A DNA stretch of 64,000 nt from Verrucomicrobiia bacterium (GCA_019634625.1 JAHCBA010000015.1:1-64000); one strand, 5' to 3'; positions 1 to 12,100 are shown, numbered from the stretch's first letter. Notes: generated by a model not told the origin, from the letters alone. Numbers and translations are program-made.

Positions 1-424
1 GAAATTCAGAATCCGCGAGCTTCACGATTGGAAGGAGTTCCCAGTCATAAAGGTCGATTGTCTGCTTCAAGCCGTTTACTGCGACTGTCACCTTCTTACC
101 ATCATCGGCGCCTGGGTTATACTTGAGCGAAAACAATTCAATCTCAAAATCGGCACGACTTGTCACAACGCCTTGCAGGATCCCTCCACCCGAGTTCTTC
201 AGTATCTCTATCTGATTATGTGTCTCTCTGCCCTGACCCTTCATTTGCAGGACTCTTGGTTGACTTGGAAATCCGGATAATCGTTGCCGCCTTGGGTCAT
301 TGGGATTCCCGAAACTGATTTCCTCAGCCGCGAACAAAACACCGACGATGCTCTGAAGCCAGATTGCCGCAATAAGATACGCTGAGATTGTGAATCGCAG
401 ACGATGTGATGAGGGCTTGATCAT
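1..424 (-). CDS. Exported protein of unknown function, 3' end beyond window
   Basis: The minus strand is open from an ATG at 424 to the window edge, giving about 141 residues. The N-terminus reads as a signal peptide: basic residues (MIKPSSHRLR), then a hydrophobic stretch rich in Ile, Ala and Leu ending near LFAAEE. The rest is hydrophilic with no domain I recognise; a segment VKLADSEF ends at the edge. It starts 8 nt after the stop of the AbiGi-like gene, so the two are probably co-transcribed. Base composition is clearly lower in GC than in the rest of the window, as in its neighbour, which suggests shared acquisition. Function unknown; export is inferred from the N-terminus only. Confidence 0.6.
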   Translation of the reverse strand, partial: MIKPSSHRLRFTISAYLIAAIWLQSIVGVLFAAEEISFGNPNDPRRQRLSGFPSQPRVLQMKGQGRETHNQIEILKNSGGGILQGVVTSRADFEIELFSLKYNPGADDGKKVTVAVNGLKQTIDLYDWELLPIVKLADSEF

Positions 425-432
425 ATTGGTTT

Positions 433-1431
433 CTATTTATCCTCGTTGTTTGGCGGATAAGGAAAATTCTCTTGCCAAGGGGCTGGCGTTACCTCTCCAA
501 CATAGCCGAGAGCGGATAGTTCCTCTTTTGCTCTTTGATGGATTTCTTGAGGTAAAATAACTCGCCGTACGCGTGACTTGATAGGAGTGCAGTTTATATC
601 GCGGATGATGCGGCAGCAGTCAAGATAGCGAAGCGTCTCGGAACCGAATGGTATGAGCGACAGATTCCAAGATGGGTAAATTTTCGCAAAATCGGCCTTC
701 TCGACGAGATTTAAAGGAGCGTCTACCGGATCTCCGGAATTTAGTATTTCGCTAATCACTCTCCACTCTCTTTCGTGATAATAATCCATTTGACTTGACT
801 CAGGACAAGATGGCCCCGCGGGGAAAAACAGACAGCTGAGCGCCTGAATGGTCGAACTTAGTTCTTCGAGCGACTCCTGTTTGGGTTTTACCATGTCCAG
901 AAAGCCTCTGAGGGATCGATTGTGAATTACAACCTCCTCCGAGGCTTCGTTCGTGCTGACAACCATTGATTCGTCTTGATCAAAGGCTTGAGCCTCGGCG
1001 CGTAGCGCTGCTAGCTCGTCAAGGACTCTTCTGACGTAGCGAAGCTTTGAAACAAATGCATATCCAATGCTCGCCATTAGATCCTTGCGCTTGTCAACTA
1101 CTTGAGGAATGTAAATTACAGGCAATGCCCCAAGATCGCGGATGGCGCTCCTATCGAATTCGAGAGAAACTGGGCCGAAGGTATCGCAATGAGTCTTGAG
1201 ATCCGATATATCGAGTTGGGTTAGGCAGAATCGCACCTGCAGGATTGGCGGAATTTGTTCACCGCTTCTAGGCTGAAGTTCCTCGGCCTTGAATTCGACC
1301 AATTCCGGGGTCAGTACAATCCCTCGAGTGAAGATGGATCGCAGGATCGTGAAACACCGATCAATCCAAGCTTGACGACACTCGTGGGGTCGCGAAATTG
1401 AGAAGGAGTGGTAGAAGTAATGTTCGGGCAT
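433..1431 (-). CDS. AbiGi-like abortive infection protein (putative)
   Basis: About 332 residues from the ATG at 1431. An upstream in-frame start at 1614 would add 61 low-complexity residues unlike a domain, so I prefer 1431. The pattern FCLTQLDISDLKTH, then FGPVSLEF and then LGALPVIYIP resembles the AbiGi core, in which an FCDIPL-like strand is followed by an H..YG segment and a G-x-PV-Y strand. Near the C-terminus YYHEREWRV matches the EREWR element seen in these proteins and in DUF2971-like relatives. AbiGi is described as the antitoxin-side protein of the AbiG phage-resistance system. No recognisable AbiGii partner is next to it; the following gene encodes an exported protein. AT-richer than the window average, consistent with transfer. 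Family assignment is by eye and moderate. Confidence 0.5.
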   Translation of the reverse strand: MPEHYFYHSFSISRPHECRQAWIDRCFTILRSIFTRGIVLTPELVEFKAEELQPRSGEQIPPILQVRFCLTQLDISDLKTHCDTFGPVSLEFDRSAIRDLGALPVIYIPQVVDKRKDLMASIGYAFVSKLRYVRRVLDELAALRAEAQAFDQDESMVVSTNEASEEVVIHNRSLRGFLDMVKPKQESLEELSSTIQALSCLFFPAGPSCPESSQMDYYHEREWRVISEILNSGDPVDAPLNLVEKADFAKIYPSWNLSLIPFGSETLRYLDCCRIIRDINCTPIKSRVRRVILPQEIHQRAKEELSALGYVGEVTPAPWQENFPYPPNNEDK

Positions 1432-2182
1432 ACCGCTCGACCTTGAGTTCGTTCTGTATCCGCTGGTTTCCTTGCTGTTGTCCGTTTGTTGAAAACGACT
1501 GGTCCTGTTCTCTCGCGTTAAGTCTTGGTTATGCCCAGAAGTTGTTCGGCTGTGAAGTGCTATTCCGACAAGCCGGCGTTCACACATCCCGAAGTCCGCC
1601 GGACTATTTGGCAAAATTTTGGTAAGCGGACCGATGAGGACCCTTGCGGACCCTGTACGACCAAGGGAGGGGTGTTTGGCGGGTTTGGCCCCTAGAAAAC
1701 GACGAAGCCGCTGGAGGCCAGCAGCTTAATTGGTTGCGGTGCAACGGAAGTTGGTTGCCGGGGCTGGATTTAGTTCAACCTAGGACCTTCAGGTTATGAG
1801 CCTGAAGCGGAGAGGGTTGATGAGGGAACGGTGGGAATGCGAGGAACAAGCGGGGCATGGGCGTCGGGGAGTTTGGGTTGGTAGTGGGAGGCTTTGCAGG
1901 CGGTGGAGGGCGGTCAAGCGATTTCCTGAGGCCGATTCTTCAGCGTCCCGGGGACTGTATTCTTCGTAGTTGGGCGGGTTCATTGCCTGGTCCCGGGTCG
2001 GAGTTGGTAGGGGCGAGCGGGCGGCGCATCGATCGCGACTTCCTCCAGGGCCCTTCGGGATGGGTACGAGTCCCAGGGGGGGATGGGTTGGGCGAGTTCA
2101 GAAAACCTGCGATGCACCGGAAGCAGGGCTGTTCCGAACGCGATCCTTGCCGGGGAGGCGACGGGGGGGGCAAGATGCCGCC
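1432..2182. other. Non-coding junction region
   Basis: About 750 nt without a convincing gene. Composition changes here from the AT-richer left end to the GC-rich backbone. It holds the degenerate tRNA-fMet 3' half (1752-1806) and, 10 nt beyond its CCA end, a second copy of the short word TTGGTTGC (1730 and 1751). Open frames crossing it on both strands look like random reading of GC-rich DNA, with Pro/Arg/Gly-rich text and no domain. I see no integrase remnant. Confidence 0.5.
1752..1806 (-). pseudogene. 3' half of a tRNA-fMet(CAU) gene, degenerate
   Basis: Read on the minus strand, the segment contains the full anticodon arm CAGGCTCATAACCTG (anticodon CAT), the variable-loop sequence AAGGTCC, a T-arm region beginning TAGGTT, and an acceptor strand ending GGCAACCA. 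These match the 3' half of bacterial initiator tRNAs. The T-loop carries extra bases and the 5' half (acceptor, D-arm) is absent upstream, so it cannot be functional. Retention of only the 3' half is typical of tRNA attachment sites left by integrative elements. The intact tRNA-fMet gene is not in this window. Confidence 0.65.
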
Positions 2183-2389
2183 ATGGAATCTGCGGAGCGC
2201 GGCTTCGCCGAACGCCTGGCCATGAAGGCTGAAGAGTCCAGTGCCCGGTGCCAGGCCATGTTTCGGCACCGGTCGGAGGGCTGGCCTTGGCCCCGCTTGC
2301 CAATCCGAACTTCCATCGATCCCGATGCCGAGTGGCTCCTCGAGTTGGACCTGGAACGAGATCGCGCCGTTTGCCCGGATCCTCGCTGA
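2183..2389 (+). CDS. Possible small ORF preceding the nucleotidyltransferase gene
   Basis: An ATG at 2183 opens a 68-codon frame whose product begins MESAERGFAERL and contains SIDPDAEWLLELDL before a short tail. It overlaps the start of the following nucleotidyltransferase gene by 65 nt. The amphipathic, Glu/Arg-rich text is more protein-like than the surrounding frames, and its place suggests a small partner as in MNT/HEPN-like or AbiE-like pairs. I recognise no domain. It may equally be a decayed gene or noise; confidence is low. Confidence 0.25.
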   Translation: MESAERGFAERLAMKAEESSARCQAMFRHRSEGWPWPRLPIRTSIDPDAEWLLELDLERDRAVCPDPR

Positions 2390-3044
2390 CCTGGGGGCGC
2401 CGTCGGTGGTTTGTGGCGGTCAAGCGGTCGCTTTCTGGGCGGCCCGATTCGGCCTGGGAGCCATTGTGAGCCGGGACCTGGACGTGTTGGGCGAGCGCGA
2501 TGGGGCCGATCGACTTGCGGCGACGCTTGGGGGCACCATCCAGTATCCCCATCGGTACGAAATGACCGTTCTTGCGGCCGTCATTCGGACGACCTGGCGA
2601 GGGCGCCCACTGGATATCGAATGGCTGCACAGTGTCCCGGGTATCGAGGCCGATCCGGAAGCCATCTCGGTCCTTGCAGATCTCGGTGAGGGACATCTTC
2701 TACGAGTGCTGCACCCGGTCCCGCTGGCGGCCGCCAAGCTCCACGCGATCCGCTTCTTCGATCAGAGGGGGAGAAACGACGCGGCACACCTCAAAGTCGT
2801 CGTGCAGGTTATCGGGTATCGGGTCACCGAGGAATTGGACCTGAACCCGGCCTTGGCCCTCGGATTCATTCACCGTTGGTATCGAGCGGCGCGGCTTCAT
2901 GGAAACCGGCGGGTGCTCGCCGAACTCGCCATCGATTGGCGGCATGCGGTCCCGGTCGAGGAATTGCACAGGCGCGCGAGTCGTGATCCGCGGGTTGCAC
3001 GATTCCTCTCGGAGCACTGGCCCCGGTTGTCGGCTGAGATCTGA
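2325..3044 (+). CDS. Nucleotidyltransferase-like protein (AbiEii/DUF-type)
   Basis: About 239 residues from the ATG at 2325; a GTG at 2241 is in frame but adds unconvincing sequence. The first 60 residues carry the minimal nucleotidyltransferase pattern: VVCGGQAVAFWAA (the G-G turn followed by a helix) and then SRDLDVLG, where the two Asp lie in the D-x-D metal-binding position. A third acidic position is plausible at PLDIEWL. Later text AAKLHAIRFFDQRGRNDAAHL resembles the 'K..AL..R...KD..DL' helix of AbiEii-like proteins. Such proteins act as toxins of nucleotidyltransferase toxin-antitoxin systems or as orphan transferases; substrate unknown. No AbiEi-type antitoxin gene is visible beside it. 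Confidence 0.6.
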   Translation: MPSGSSSWTWNEIAPFARILADLGAPSVVCGGQAVAFWAARFGLGAIVSRDLDVLGERDGADRLAATLGGTIQYPHRYEMTVLAAVIRTTWRGRPLDIEWLHSVPGIEADPEAISVLADLGEGHLLRVLHPVPLAAAKLHAIRFFDQRGRNDAAHLKVVVQVIGYRVTEELDLNPALALGFIHRWYRAARLHGNRRVLAELAIDWRHAVPVEELHRRASRDPRVARFLSEHWPRLSAEI

Positions 3045-3191
3045 GCCGTAGGCATGCAGCAGGGGCGGGCGCCATTCGCCATTCAACATTCGCCCGGGAT
3101 CGGTAGGATTACCTAGGCAACGGTTCGTAGCGGGTTCTACGCAAGCCATCCGATGGTTGGGGATGGGCGAGGGCGTCACGATTCGGGGGTC

Positions 3192-6100
3192 ATGGCCCGA
3201 TCGGGAAGTTCCAGAATCCTCGTGGTGGACGATCATCCGCCGACACGGCCGTACCGCCGGGTACGAGGGGCGCTGACACGGATGGCGCTGGCGGGTCTGC
3301 TGTTCGCGGCAGGTCTGTCGGCCCCGGGCGCACGGGCCCAGGAGGTGGCCGGGAACGCCCTGCGCTTCAACGGCACGACCGCGAGGGCGGAGACGCATGG
3401 GATTCCGATCGGGGACAATGGGAGTTTCACCGTCGAGGCCTGGGTGAGAACCCGCGTGGCGGCGCAACCGGGAACGGTCAGTCCGGCCGTCGCGAAGATG
3501 GCGAGGACGAGCTTCCATCATCCAACGGAGCCCGGGGAGTGGATGGTAGGACTGCGCCCGGACGGCGTGCCGATCTTCAATCTGCACGCCGCCAACGTGA
3601 CACTCGATGCCTACCCGCTGCGCATTCCCGAGGGGCACTGGGTGCACCTTGCGGCGGTGTACGACGCCTCGATTCCCGAGGCACGGCTCTTCGTGGACGG
3701 CGGGTACATGACGGTGTCCCCGAAGTTGAACGCCTTCGGGCAACCCTGGAGGGAGCTGGTCCGGTCCCAGGGCGGCAACGGCAGTCCGGTCACCCTCGGA
3801 TTCCTTCCGGGCAGTCATCTGGACGGGGATGTGGACGAGGTGCGGATCTGGAACGTGGCGCGGACGTCCTCGCAGATCAGCGGTGCCATGAATGCGCCGC
3901 TGACGGGGTCGGAACCGGGTTTGATCGCGTACTGGCGGATGGACGATGGGGCGGGGACGGTGGCGGCGGACAGTTCGGGCCATGGCCGGGTGGCCCACCT
4001 TCTGGGGGGTGCGACCTGGGCAGTCTCCGGGGCAGGGCTGTCCACGGAACCCGTGACGATGACCGTGCCGCCGCGGGGCGGTCGTCAGGCCAGGGCACGC
4101 GCGACGGTCAGAGTGGAGCCCACCACGAGTCTGCTGCCCACGGGTCGCATCGTGGAGGGCCACTTGAACGACGGAGGCAGCGGCTACGATCGCAAATACT
4201 ATTACGAGCCGCTGGACGTGGTGGCGCGAGGGCACGGCGGCCCCAGAAAGGTCGGCTCCTACTTCCCCGGGATTAGCGGGTGGGGATTGCTCGGCGTCTT
4301 CGACAGCACCGGGGGATTCACCGACGACACGACGCTGGTCATTCCTCCGCCGCACATGGGCGATCTGAACCCGGCCATCGACAATCCCCGCTGCAACGTG
4401 ATCCGGCTCGGGGTGGGGACCTACTACGACAATGTCATCGTCGATCGGGACCTGACGATCCGGGGCGAGGGCATGGGACGGACCTTCGTGTCGGGGGCGC
4501 TGTTGGGGACGGTGTTCACCGTGCTCCCGGGCAGGACGCTTCATCTGGAGGATCTGACCGTCATCGACGGACTGGCTCCGAGCGGCGGCGGGATCTACAA
4601 CCAGGGCACGGTGGTGCTGGACCGGGTCGAGGTGCGCGACTGCCGGGCGTTTGACTATTGGGGAGGCGAGGGCGGCGGCATCTACAATCGCGGTTCGGCC
4701 CGGCTCACGGTGCGGAACAGCGTCATCCGCAATAACTCGGCGGCACGGAACGGCGGCGGGATCAGCAGCAGCGGCTTGAATGTCTCCACCCTGCGGGTGG
4801 GCGGCGGGCGCAGCGCGTCGGACGAATTGACGGGGCATCGGTCGGACCTGGCGGAGATCACGCCGCCCTTGGATCCCACCCAGGAGGACCAGGCCGAAGC
4901 GGTCGAGGCCGAGTACGTCGCCAAATCCTCCACCCGCGCTGCGCAGGCCGGATCGGCGGAGGAGTTCATGGGCGGGCAACTGGGCAACAGCGACTCTGAA
5001 GGCGGCAATCCCCTCACCAACATTGCGGGCTGGCTTGGCCTGGGCTCACCGGTCACCGAGGTGATCGATTCGGTCATCGAGGGGAACAAGGCCGGGACCG
5101 GGGTCGCGGTTGCGCGGCACCTGATGAAGATCTGCTGGGTGGAACGAGGCCTCGTGCATTGTTTCCTCGCCGACCACATTCCGACCCCGCGCGCGCTGGT
5201 GGTCGGGGGTGGGATCCACACGGACCTGGGGCTGCTCAGGATCCGGAACTCGGAGCTGACGGGGAATGAAGCGGCGGGTCTGCTGGGCAGTCACGGCGGG
5301 GCCATCAGTTCGTTCTTCAGCGGGCTGGAGGTGACCGGCTCGAAAGTCAACGGGAACCGCGTTCGCGCCACGACGATCCTGGCGATGGGCGCGGCCATCC
5401 ACAGTTTCGGGTCCTACACTCGGGTGAGCGACTCGGAACTGAACGACAACGCGGCGGAGGCGCTGTTCCTGTCGAGTGGCGGCGCGATGAAGACGACCTT
5501 CGGCAGCTTTGTCCGCATCCAGGGCAGCGATCTCAACCGGAACACGTCCGGCGGTGGCGGCGCGATCGCGAACGACTACTACGCAGCCCTGCTGGTCCAG
5601 GACAGCACCCTGGCGGACAATCAGGTTTCCGGGGTCATTGCGGCGTATGGCGGCGGGCTGCGCAACGAGAACGGCGGCCAGGCCGTTCTGATCGGGAGCA
5701 CGATCAGCGGCAATGTCGCGAAGGGGAAGTCGAAGGGCGGGGGCGTGTTCAACGACTGCGCGGGGTCGGGCACGATCCTCATCAGCACCGTGACGCTGCA
5801 GAATTGCACGTTGAGCGGCAACCGGGTGGATGGGGAAGGCACGCGGGGCATTCCGTTGCCGGCCTTCGGAGCCGGGCTGTACAACGGCAGTTTCACGCAG
5901 GGCACCGCCATCGCCACGCTGGTGGACTGCACGATTTACGGGAACCAGGCCGTGAACGGTCTGACCCGTCAGGGCGGAGGGATCTATTCGACGGCGATGA
6001 GTTCATTGAAGGCCCAGCTCAAGCCGGAGGTGCTCGGGGTGTCGGTGGTCCACCTCTCGGGAACCCTGCTGGCCGGGAACAGCCCCAACGATGTCTTCAA

Positions 6101-9100
6101 CCGGACCCAGACCCTTCAGTCCCTCGTGGTTTCGACCGGGCACAACCTCGACACCGACGGAACGGGCGCCGAGGCCGCCTGGGCGAGCGAGTTGTTGCTT
6201 TCGGAAGGGGCGAGGTTCCGGACCGCGGACGATGCCGGGTTGGGTCCCCTGGAACATAACGGAGGTCGGACACACACCCATGCGTTGCGTCCGGACAGTC
6301 CGGCGCGGGACCAGGGGGCAACGGGCAGCCTGGTGGACCAGCGGGGCGTGCCTCGCGCGCTCGGGGGCGTCCCCGACATCGGGGCCTTCGAGAGCGTGGC
6401 GCCGTATGGCGCGCCCGAAGCCTACGAGGGGATGGAAGGCGTCCTGCTCGCGGTGGAAGGATCGCGCGGGGTGTTGGTGAACGACTTCGGCGACTCGCTC
6501 AAGGCCGCGTTTCAGTTGGGGAGCGGTCCGCAGAACGGCCAGCTCACCCTGTTTGAGGACGGGAGCTTCACCTACCAACCGAATCCCTTGTTCCACGGCG
6601 AGGATGGGTTCCTCTACCGGGTGCAGGATTTCGAGGGACGCATCTCCCCCGCCATCGCGGTCTCCCTCACCATCCGTCCGCGGCTCGACTGGCTGGCCCT
6701 CAGTCCGAACCCGGGCAGCGAGGCCGAGGAGTCGGCGCCGGTGGTGCTGACCTTCGATGAACCCGTGACGGCAGCCGCACTCGATGCCCACGTCGAAGTG
6801 CGCGGTTCGGTCAGCGGACGGAGACCGGTCTCGATCGCCCTGTCCCCTGACGGACGGGAGGCGACGTTGACCCCGGTCGGGCGGTTCATCCGGGGCGAGA
6901 CGGTGAACGTCACGGTGCGGGATACGATGACCAGTGCGGCGGGCTCGCCGTTCTTTCCCACCGAGACACGGACGTTCGGGATCCTTCCCAACCGCGCGCC
7001 CATTCCGGCGGCGCCGCGGACCTTTGTGATCGAGAGGAACACCGTGCTCGAACTGCCGCGTGCGCAATCGTTGCTGCAAGGCGCCTCGGATCCGGACGGG
7101 GACGACATCACGGTGCGCACCGATGAGTGGGTCCAGGGGCGGCTGTACGATCTGCTGACCCGGTTCCCGGGAGTGGCCCTGGAGGACATGCAGTACTTCG
7201 GCAACTGGCCGGATGGGAGCTGGGCGGTGCGGGTGCCGGTGCCCGCCGAGCGGGGCCAGTTGAACCTGCGTGCGGACGGCACGTTCACCTACACCCCGCC
7301 GCCGGTCTTCCGGGGGACCGACACGTTCCAATACGTGCTGACCGACGGCGACCTGGAATCGGCTGCGGTCACCATCACAATCCAGGTCGGGGGCGGCACG
7401 GAAGCGCCGGAACCGAGACCGGACCACTACCCGAATGTGCCCTTCCAATTCAACCACGGCGTCGATGCCCACTTCTCGCTGACCGTGGACGCCAGTGGCG
7501 GCGTTCTGGCCAACGATCGGAACCCGGACGGGCTCGATCTGGTGGCCGAGCTGGTGGAGGACGTCCAGAACGGGTTCCTCACCTTCCATCCCGATGGCGG
7601 GTTCACCTACCGGTCCTTCGGTTCCTGGAGTGAGGGGATCGATGCCTTCACGTACCGGGTTCGGGCGGACGAGATCGAGTATGTGTCCGGGCCGGTTCGC
7701 GTCGCCCTGGGCGCCGCGTCCCTGATCATGGCGGATGACTATTATGCGTACTCCGGTGCCGGGAACATCGATGTGCCCAGGGATGCGGGCGTGCTCGCCA
7801 ACGATTTCGATCCGAACCTCGGAGTGCCGGCCACCGAAACGGCGTGGGCGGAACTGGTGACCCCGCCGGGCCACGGCACGGTCGTCCTGGCGAACGACGG
7901 ATCGTTTGTCTATACGCCGGGGCCGGGCCATCCCGGGTCCGACGCCTTTGTCTATCGCGCCGGAACGGCGTACACCTCGGGGACCTACCCGCAGGCGAGG
8001 GTCAAGTTGGGGAACCGCGCCCCGGTGGCCGGGGACGACACGTACTTTCTCTTCCAGGGCCAGCCACGCACGGTGTCCGCAGGCGAGGGCCTGCTGGCGA
8101 ACGATGGCGATCCCGACGGCGACCCCGGGCTGGTGGTCGAGCTGCTGACCGCTCCTTCGCACGGCGCGTTGTCCCTCGCGGCGGACGGCTCGTTCGAGTA
8201 CGTCCCGGAACCGGGCTTCGACTCGGTCGATACGTTTACCTACCGGGTCTCCGACGGGCGCGATGCGTCGGGACCCGCGACGGTGACCCTGCGTGTGGTC
8301 GAACTGCTGGAGATCGTGTCCGTTGAACCGGCGGCCAACACGACGGATGCGCCGGCGTCCGGGCCGGTCCGGATCACCTTCAGCGGGGCGGTGGAGGCTT
8401 CGTCCGTTGCGGGGCGGGTCCATGCCTTCGGATCTCTGACCGGTCGCCGGGAAGTCACCGTGGGGGTGAACGGAGCGGAAGTGACCCTGGTTCCCGGGGA
8501 ACCCTTCCTTCCCGGGGAAGTCATCACCGTGCACGTCTCGCCCGGCATTCGCGAGGGCGTCCGGGCGGAACTGGCCCGACCCCACGCGTGGCAGTTCCAC
8601 GCCGCGGTTCCCCGGGGAAGTGCGGTGTTCCAGCGCGCGTTGGCGGGAACCTCGACGTCGGAGTTCAGCGAGTTTGTGACCCTGGTGGATTTGAACGGAA
8701 ACCGGGTCCCCGACGCGATCGTGTGGAATCGCGACACGCATCCGCGTGTGTACCTGAATCAAGGGGACGCCACCTTCATCGAGCGCGAAGAGTCGCTCGG
8801 ACTCCAGTACCCGGACCTTGCCTTCCGCGGGTCCGCACCGCTGGTGGCGGATCTGAACGGGGACGGACATCCGGACCTGGTCCTGATCTGGCAGGTGGAC
8901 AACTTCCTCGGCAGCCAGAGCAGGGAGATGCGGATCGGGTTCAACGATGGCACTGGCGCGTTTCCCGCCGGGAGCGTCGTCGTGCTCGGACTGTCGAGCT
9001 TCCCGCTGGGGGCGCCGTCATTCCTGCTGGCGGGCGACTTCGACGGTGACGGCGACCTCGATCTGCTGGGTGTCGGCTCCTCATGGGCCTGGGTCTGGCG

Positions 9101-12100
9101 GAACGACGGCCACGGAAACTTCACCTTCGATCCGGGTTCCGCGGTGGCCATCGCCTCGGCGTCGGCCGGTGCGGTCGGGGACCTGAACCACGACGGGTTG
9201 ATGGATGTGTACCTGGTCGGGCTCGCGGGCGGGCAGTTGCTGATCAACGAAGGCGGGGCGCGGTTCGACTTGCGTTCAAGCGGGGTGAGCACCACGTGGT
9301 CCCGCCAGGTGGTGCTGGCCGACCTGGACGGCAACGGCACCCTCGATGCCTGGCTCGTGCATCAGGTGAATTCCGGACCCAACGAGGTCTGGCTCAACGA
9401 CGGCGCCGCGAACTTCCACCGGTCTCCCTTCGGAATCGAACGGCGTTTCACCCTCGGGGTGGGGCTTGGCGACCTGAACGCGGACGGGCACCTCGATGTG
9501 TGGCAGGCGGATGTCCGCGACGGGGCGGGCCAGGGTGGCGGCGATGGCGTCCTGCTCAACAACGGGGCTGCCCGGTTCACGCAGTCCGGCGCGCGGTTGG
9601 GCACCTCCGAGAGCCTCCATGCGGGGGTGGCGGATCTCGACGGCGACGGCGATCTCGACGTGTTCGTGGTCAACAACAGCCGCACCACCGGCTCCGGCAA
9701 TGAGGTGTGGTTGAATCAGTCCGCCCCGGTGGCGCGTGACGATTTCCATCCGGCCAACGGATCCGCGCCGGTCGTCGTCGCCGCGGCCCAGGGGGTGCTG
9801 GTGAACGACCTCGCTGGCGACGGCGGTCCGATGCAGGCGCAACTCGTGAGCGCTCCCGCGCGGGGAAGTGTGGTGCTGGCCTCGAACGGCGGGTTCACCT
9901 ACACCCCGGGGACGGGGTTTGCCGGGACGGATGTGTTCACCTACCGCGCCGCCGATGCACAGGCATCGTCCGCGCCGGCCCGGGTGAAGATCGGCAACAC
10001 CCCTCCGGTGGCGGCGGGTGATGGACCCTACCTCGTGCCAGCCGGCGAGGCCTTTGCGGTCGTCGCGTCGCACGGGGTGCTCGCGAACGACATCGACGCA
10101 GAGGGCGATCCCCTGACTGCCGTGCTCGTGACACCACCGACCCACGGCACGGTTGTGCTGCGGCGCGACGGCTCGTTCGTGTACACGCCTTCGCCGGGGC
10201 ACCTGGGCGCGGATGCGTTCACCTATGCGGCCACGGATGGCCTTGAGAACTCGGCGCCAGCGACGGTCACGCTCGATGTCCGTTCCGTTCTGCGCGTGGT
10301 CGAGATGAGTCCTTCGCCCAATGATCCCTCGGCGCCGGGCAACGGAACCGTAGTGCTCCGATTCAATCGTCCGCTCGATTCCGCCACCGTCGGCGCCAAC
10401 GTCGCCGTGGCCGGCGGACAGAGCGGCCCGCGGAGTCTGCGGACCGTGTTGAACGGGACGATCCTGACGCTGCATCCCGATCCCGAGACCGGGTTCATTC
10501 CCGGCGAACAGGTCACGGTGTCGGTTCGTACGGGGCTGGGCGGGGCGCAGGGCGAGATCTTGCAGGCGCCGTTCCTGGCGCAGTTCATCGTCGAGGCCCC
10601 GACCGGGACCGGGTCGTTCACGGACAGCCTCCTGCGGTTGGGCAACGCCGAGTACAATTCCGTCGGCATCGCGATCGGGGATTTGAACGGGAACGGACAT
10701 CCCGACCTCTTCGTGCCGAACGCGCTGGGCTACTTTGGCCAGGCCGAGCCGTACGGCAGCCGGGTCTGGTTCAACGATGGCGCCGGCGGGTTCTCGGAAG
10801 GGCAGCAGAAGATCGGCTCCAAGATCCTCTCGAAGGCCCAGCTCGCCGACCTCAACGGCGACGGCCACCTGGATGCCCTCACCACCCATCGGATGGAGCC
10901 CTACGGCATGACCCTCTACTTCAACGACGGCAGTGGCGGGTTCACCGAAGGAACCCAGGCGCTGGAGAGTGTCCTGGTCGAGGCCTTCGCAGTGGGAGAC
11001 CTGAATGGCGACGGAGCAGTGGACCTGGTCACGCTCGCCTCCGCAGGCTTTTCGAACTGGTGGGTCCGCGTCTGGTTGAACGATGGAACCGGCCAGTTCA
11101 CCGAGTTCCCGGCCGCCATGGAAGACATCAGCTTCGCGAACCGGACCTTTCTCGAGGTGCGCCTGGCCGACCTCAATGGCAATGGCAGCCTCGACCTGGT
11201 GCTGGGCCAGTTCAGCGGCCCCACGCTGGTCTGGTTCAATGACGGTTCGGGCCGGTTCCGTGACAGCCTTCAACTGCTCGGCACAGGCGGCGCCTTCCCT
11301 CTCGTCGGGGACGTCAATGGCGACGGCGCTGTCGATATTGTCACCGTGCGTCGGAGCGGCACCGGACCCCTGGTCTGGTTGAACGATGGCTCCGGACAGT
11401 TCACGGCCACCGCACAGACCTTCGCCGGGACCACCATTCAGGGCGCCGTGCTGGGCGACTTCGACGGGAGCGCGGCGCTCGATCTGGTCGTCCTTCAGAG
11501 CGAGTTCGTCAGTGCCCTGTCCGAATCCTTCAATCGTTCCGTCCTGCTGGTGAACGACGGCCACGGGAACTTCACGGCTTCCGCCGCCATGCCCGGACCG
11601 GTGCATCCCATGGTGTCGATCGGGGCAGGGGACTTGAACGGCGATGGCGCAATGGACCTGGTGCTCAGCGGCGGTCTCGGCCGATCCAGCCATGTCTGGT
11701 ACAACGGGGTGGGGCTTCCCGCGCCCTCCGGAATCGCCAGCCTGACGATCACCGATCGCGAAACCGCCCTGCCGTTCGACAACGTCTCGTTGCGGTTGCC
11801 CGCGGCGACACTGGTGACCGTCCGCGTGGTCATGGAGGACGCGGCAAGGGGCGTACTCCTCGCTGCCGGGTTCTCCGGCTCCGACGTGGCCGGCTACGAA
11901 TTGACCGGTCCGGCTGGGACGGTCGAGGCGGCGTTGCGGGCGGTGCGTTTTATTCCCACCCGGCACCGGCGTCCCGTCGGGGAATCCGAGTCGACCGGGT
12001 TCACCCTGACGGTCGGCCTGGGCAGCCTGAACCGCGTCGCGGACGGCACCGTTGTGACGGTGGTGGCGGAGAACGACCCGCCGCTGGCCGCGGACGACGG

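Noticed and set aside
2700-4979. Long minus-strand open frame of about 759 codons opposite the giant gene
   Set aside because: Arg/Pro/His-rich text with no domain; a shadow of the plus-strand gene caused by high GC content. The same applies to similar long frames at 6003-8870, 9276-12392, 12777-14534, 41758-45555 and 45338-47527.
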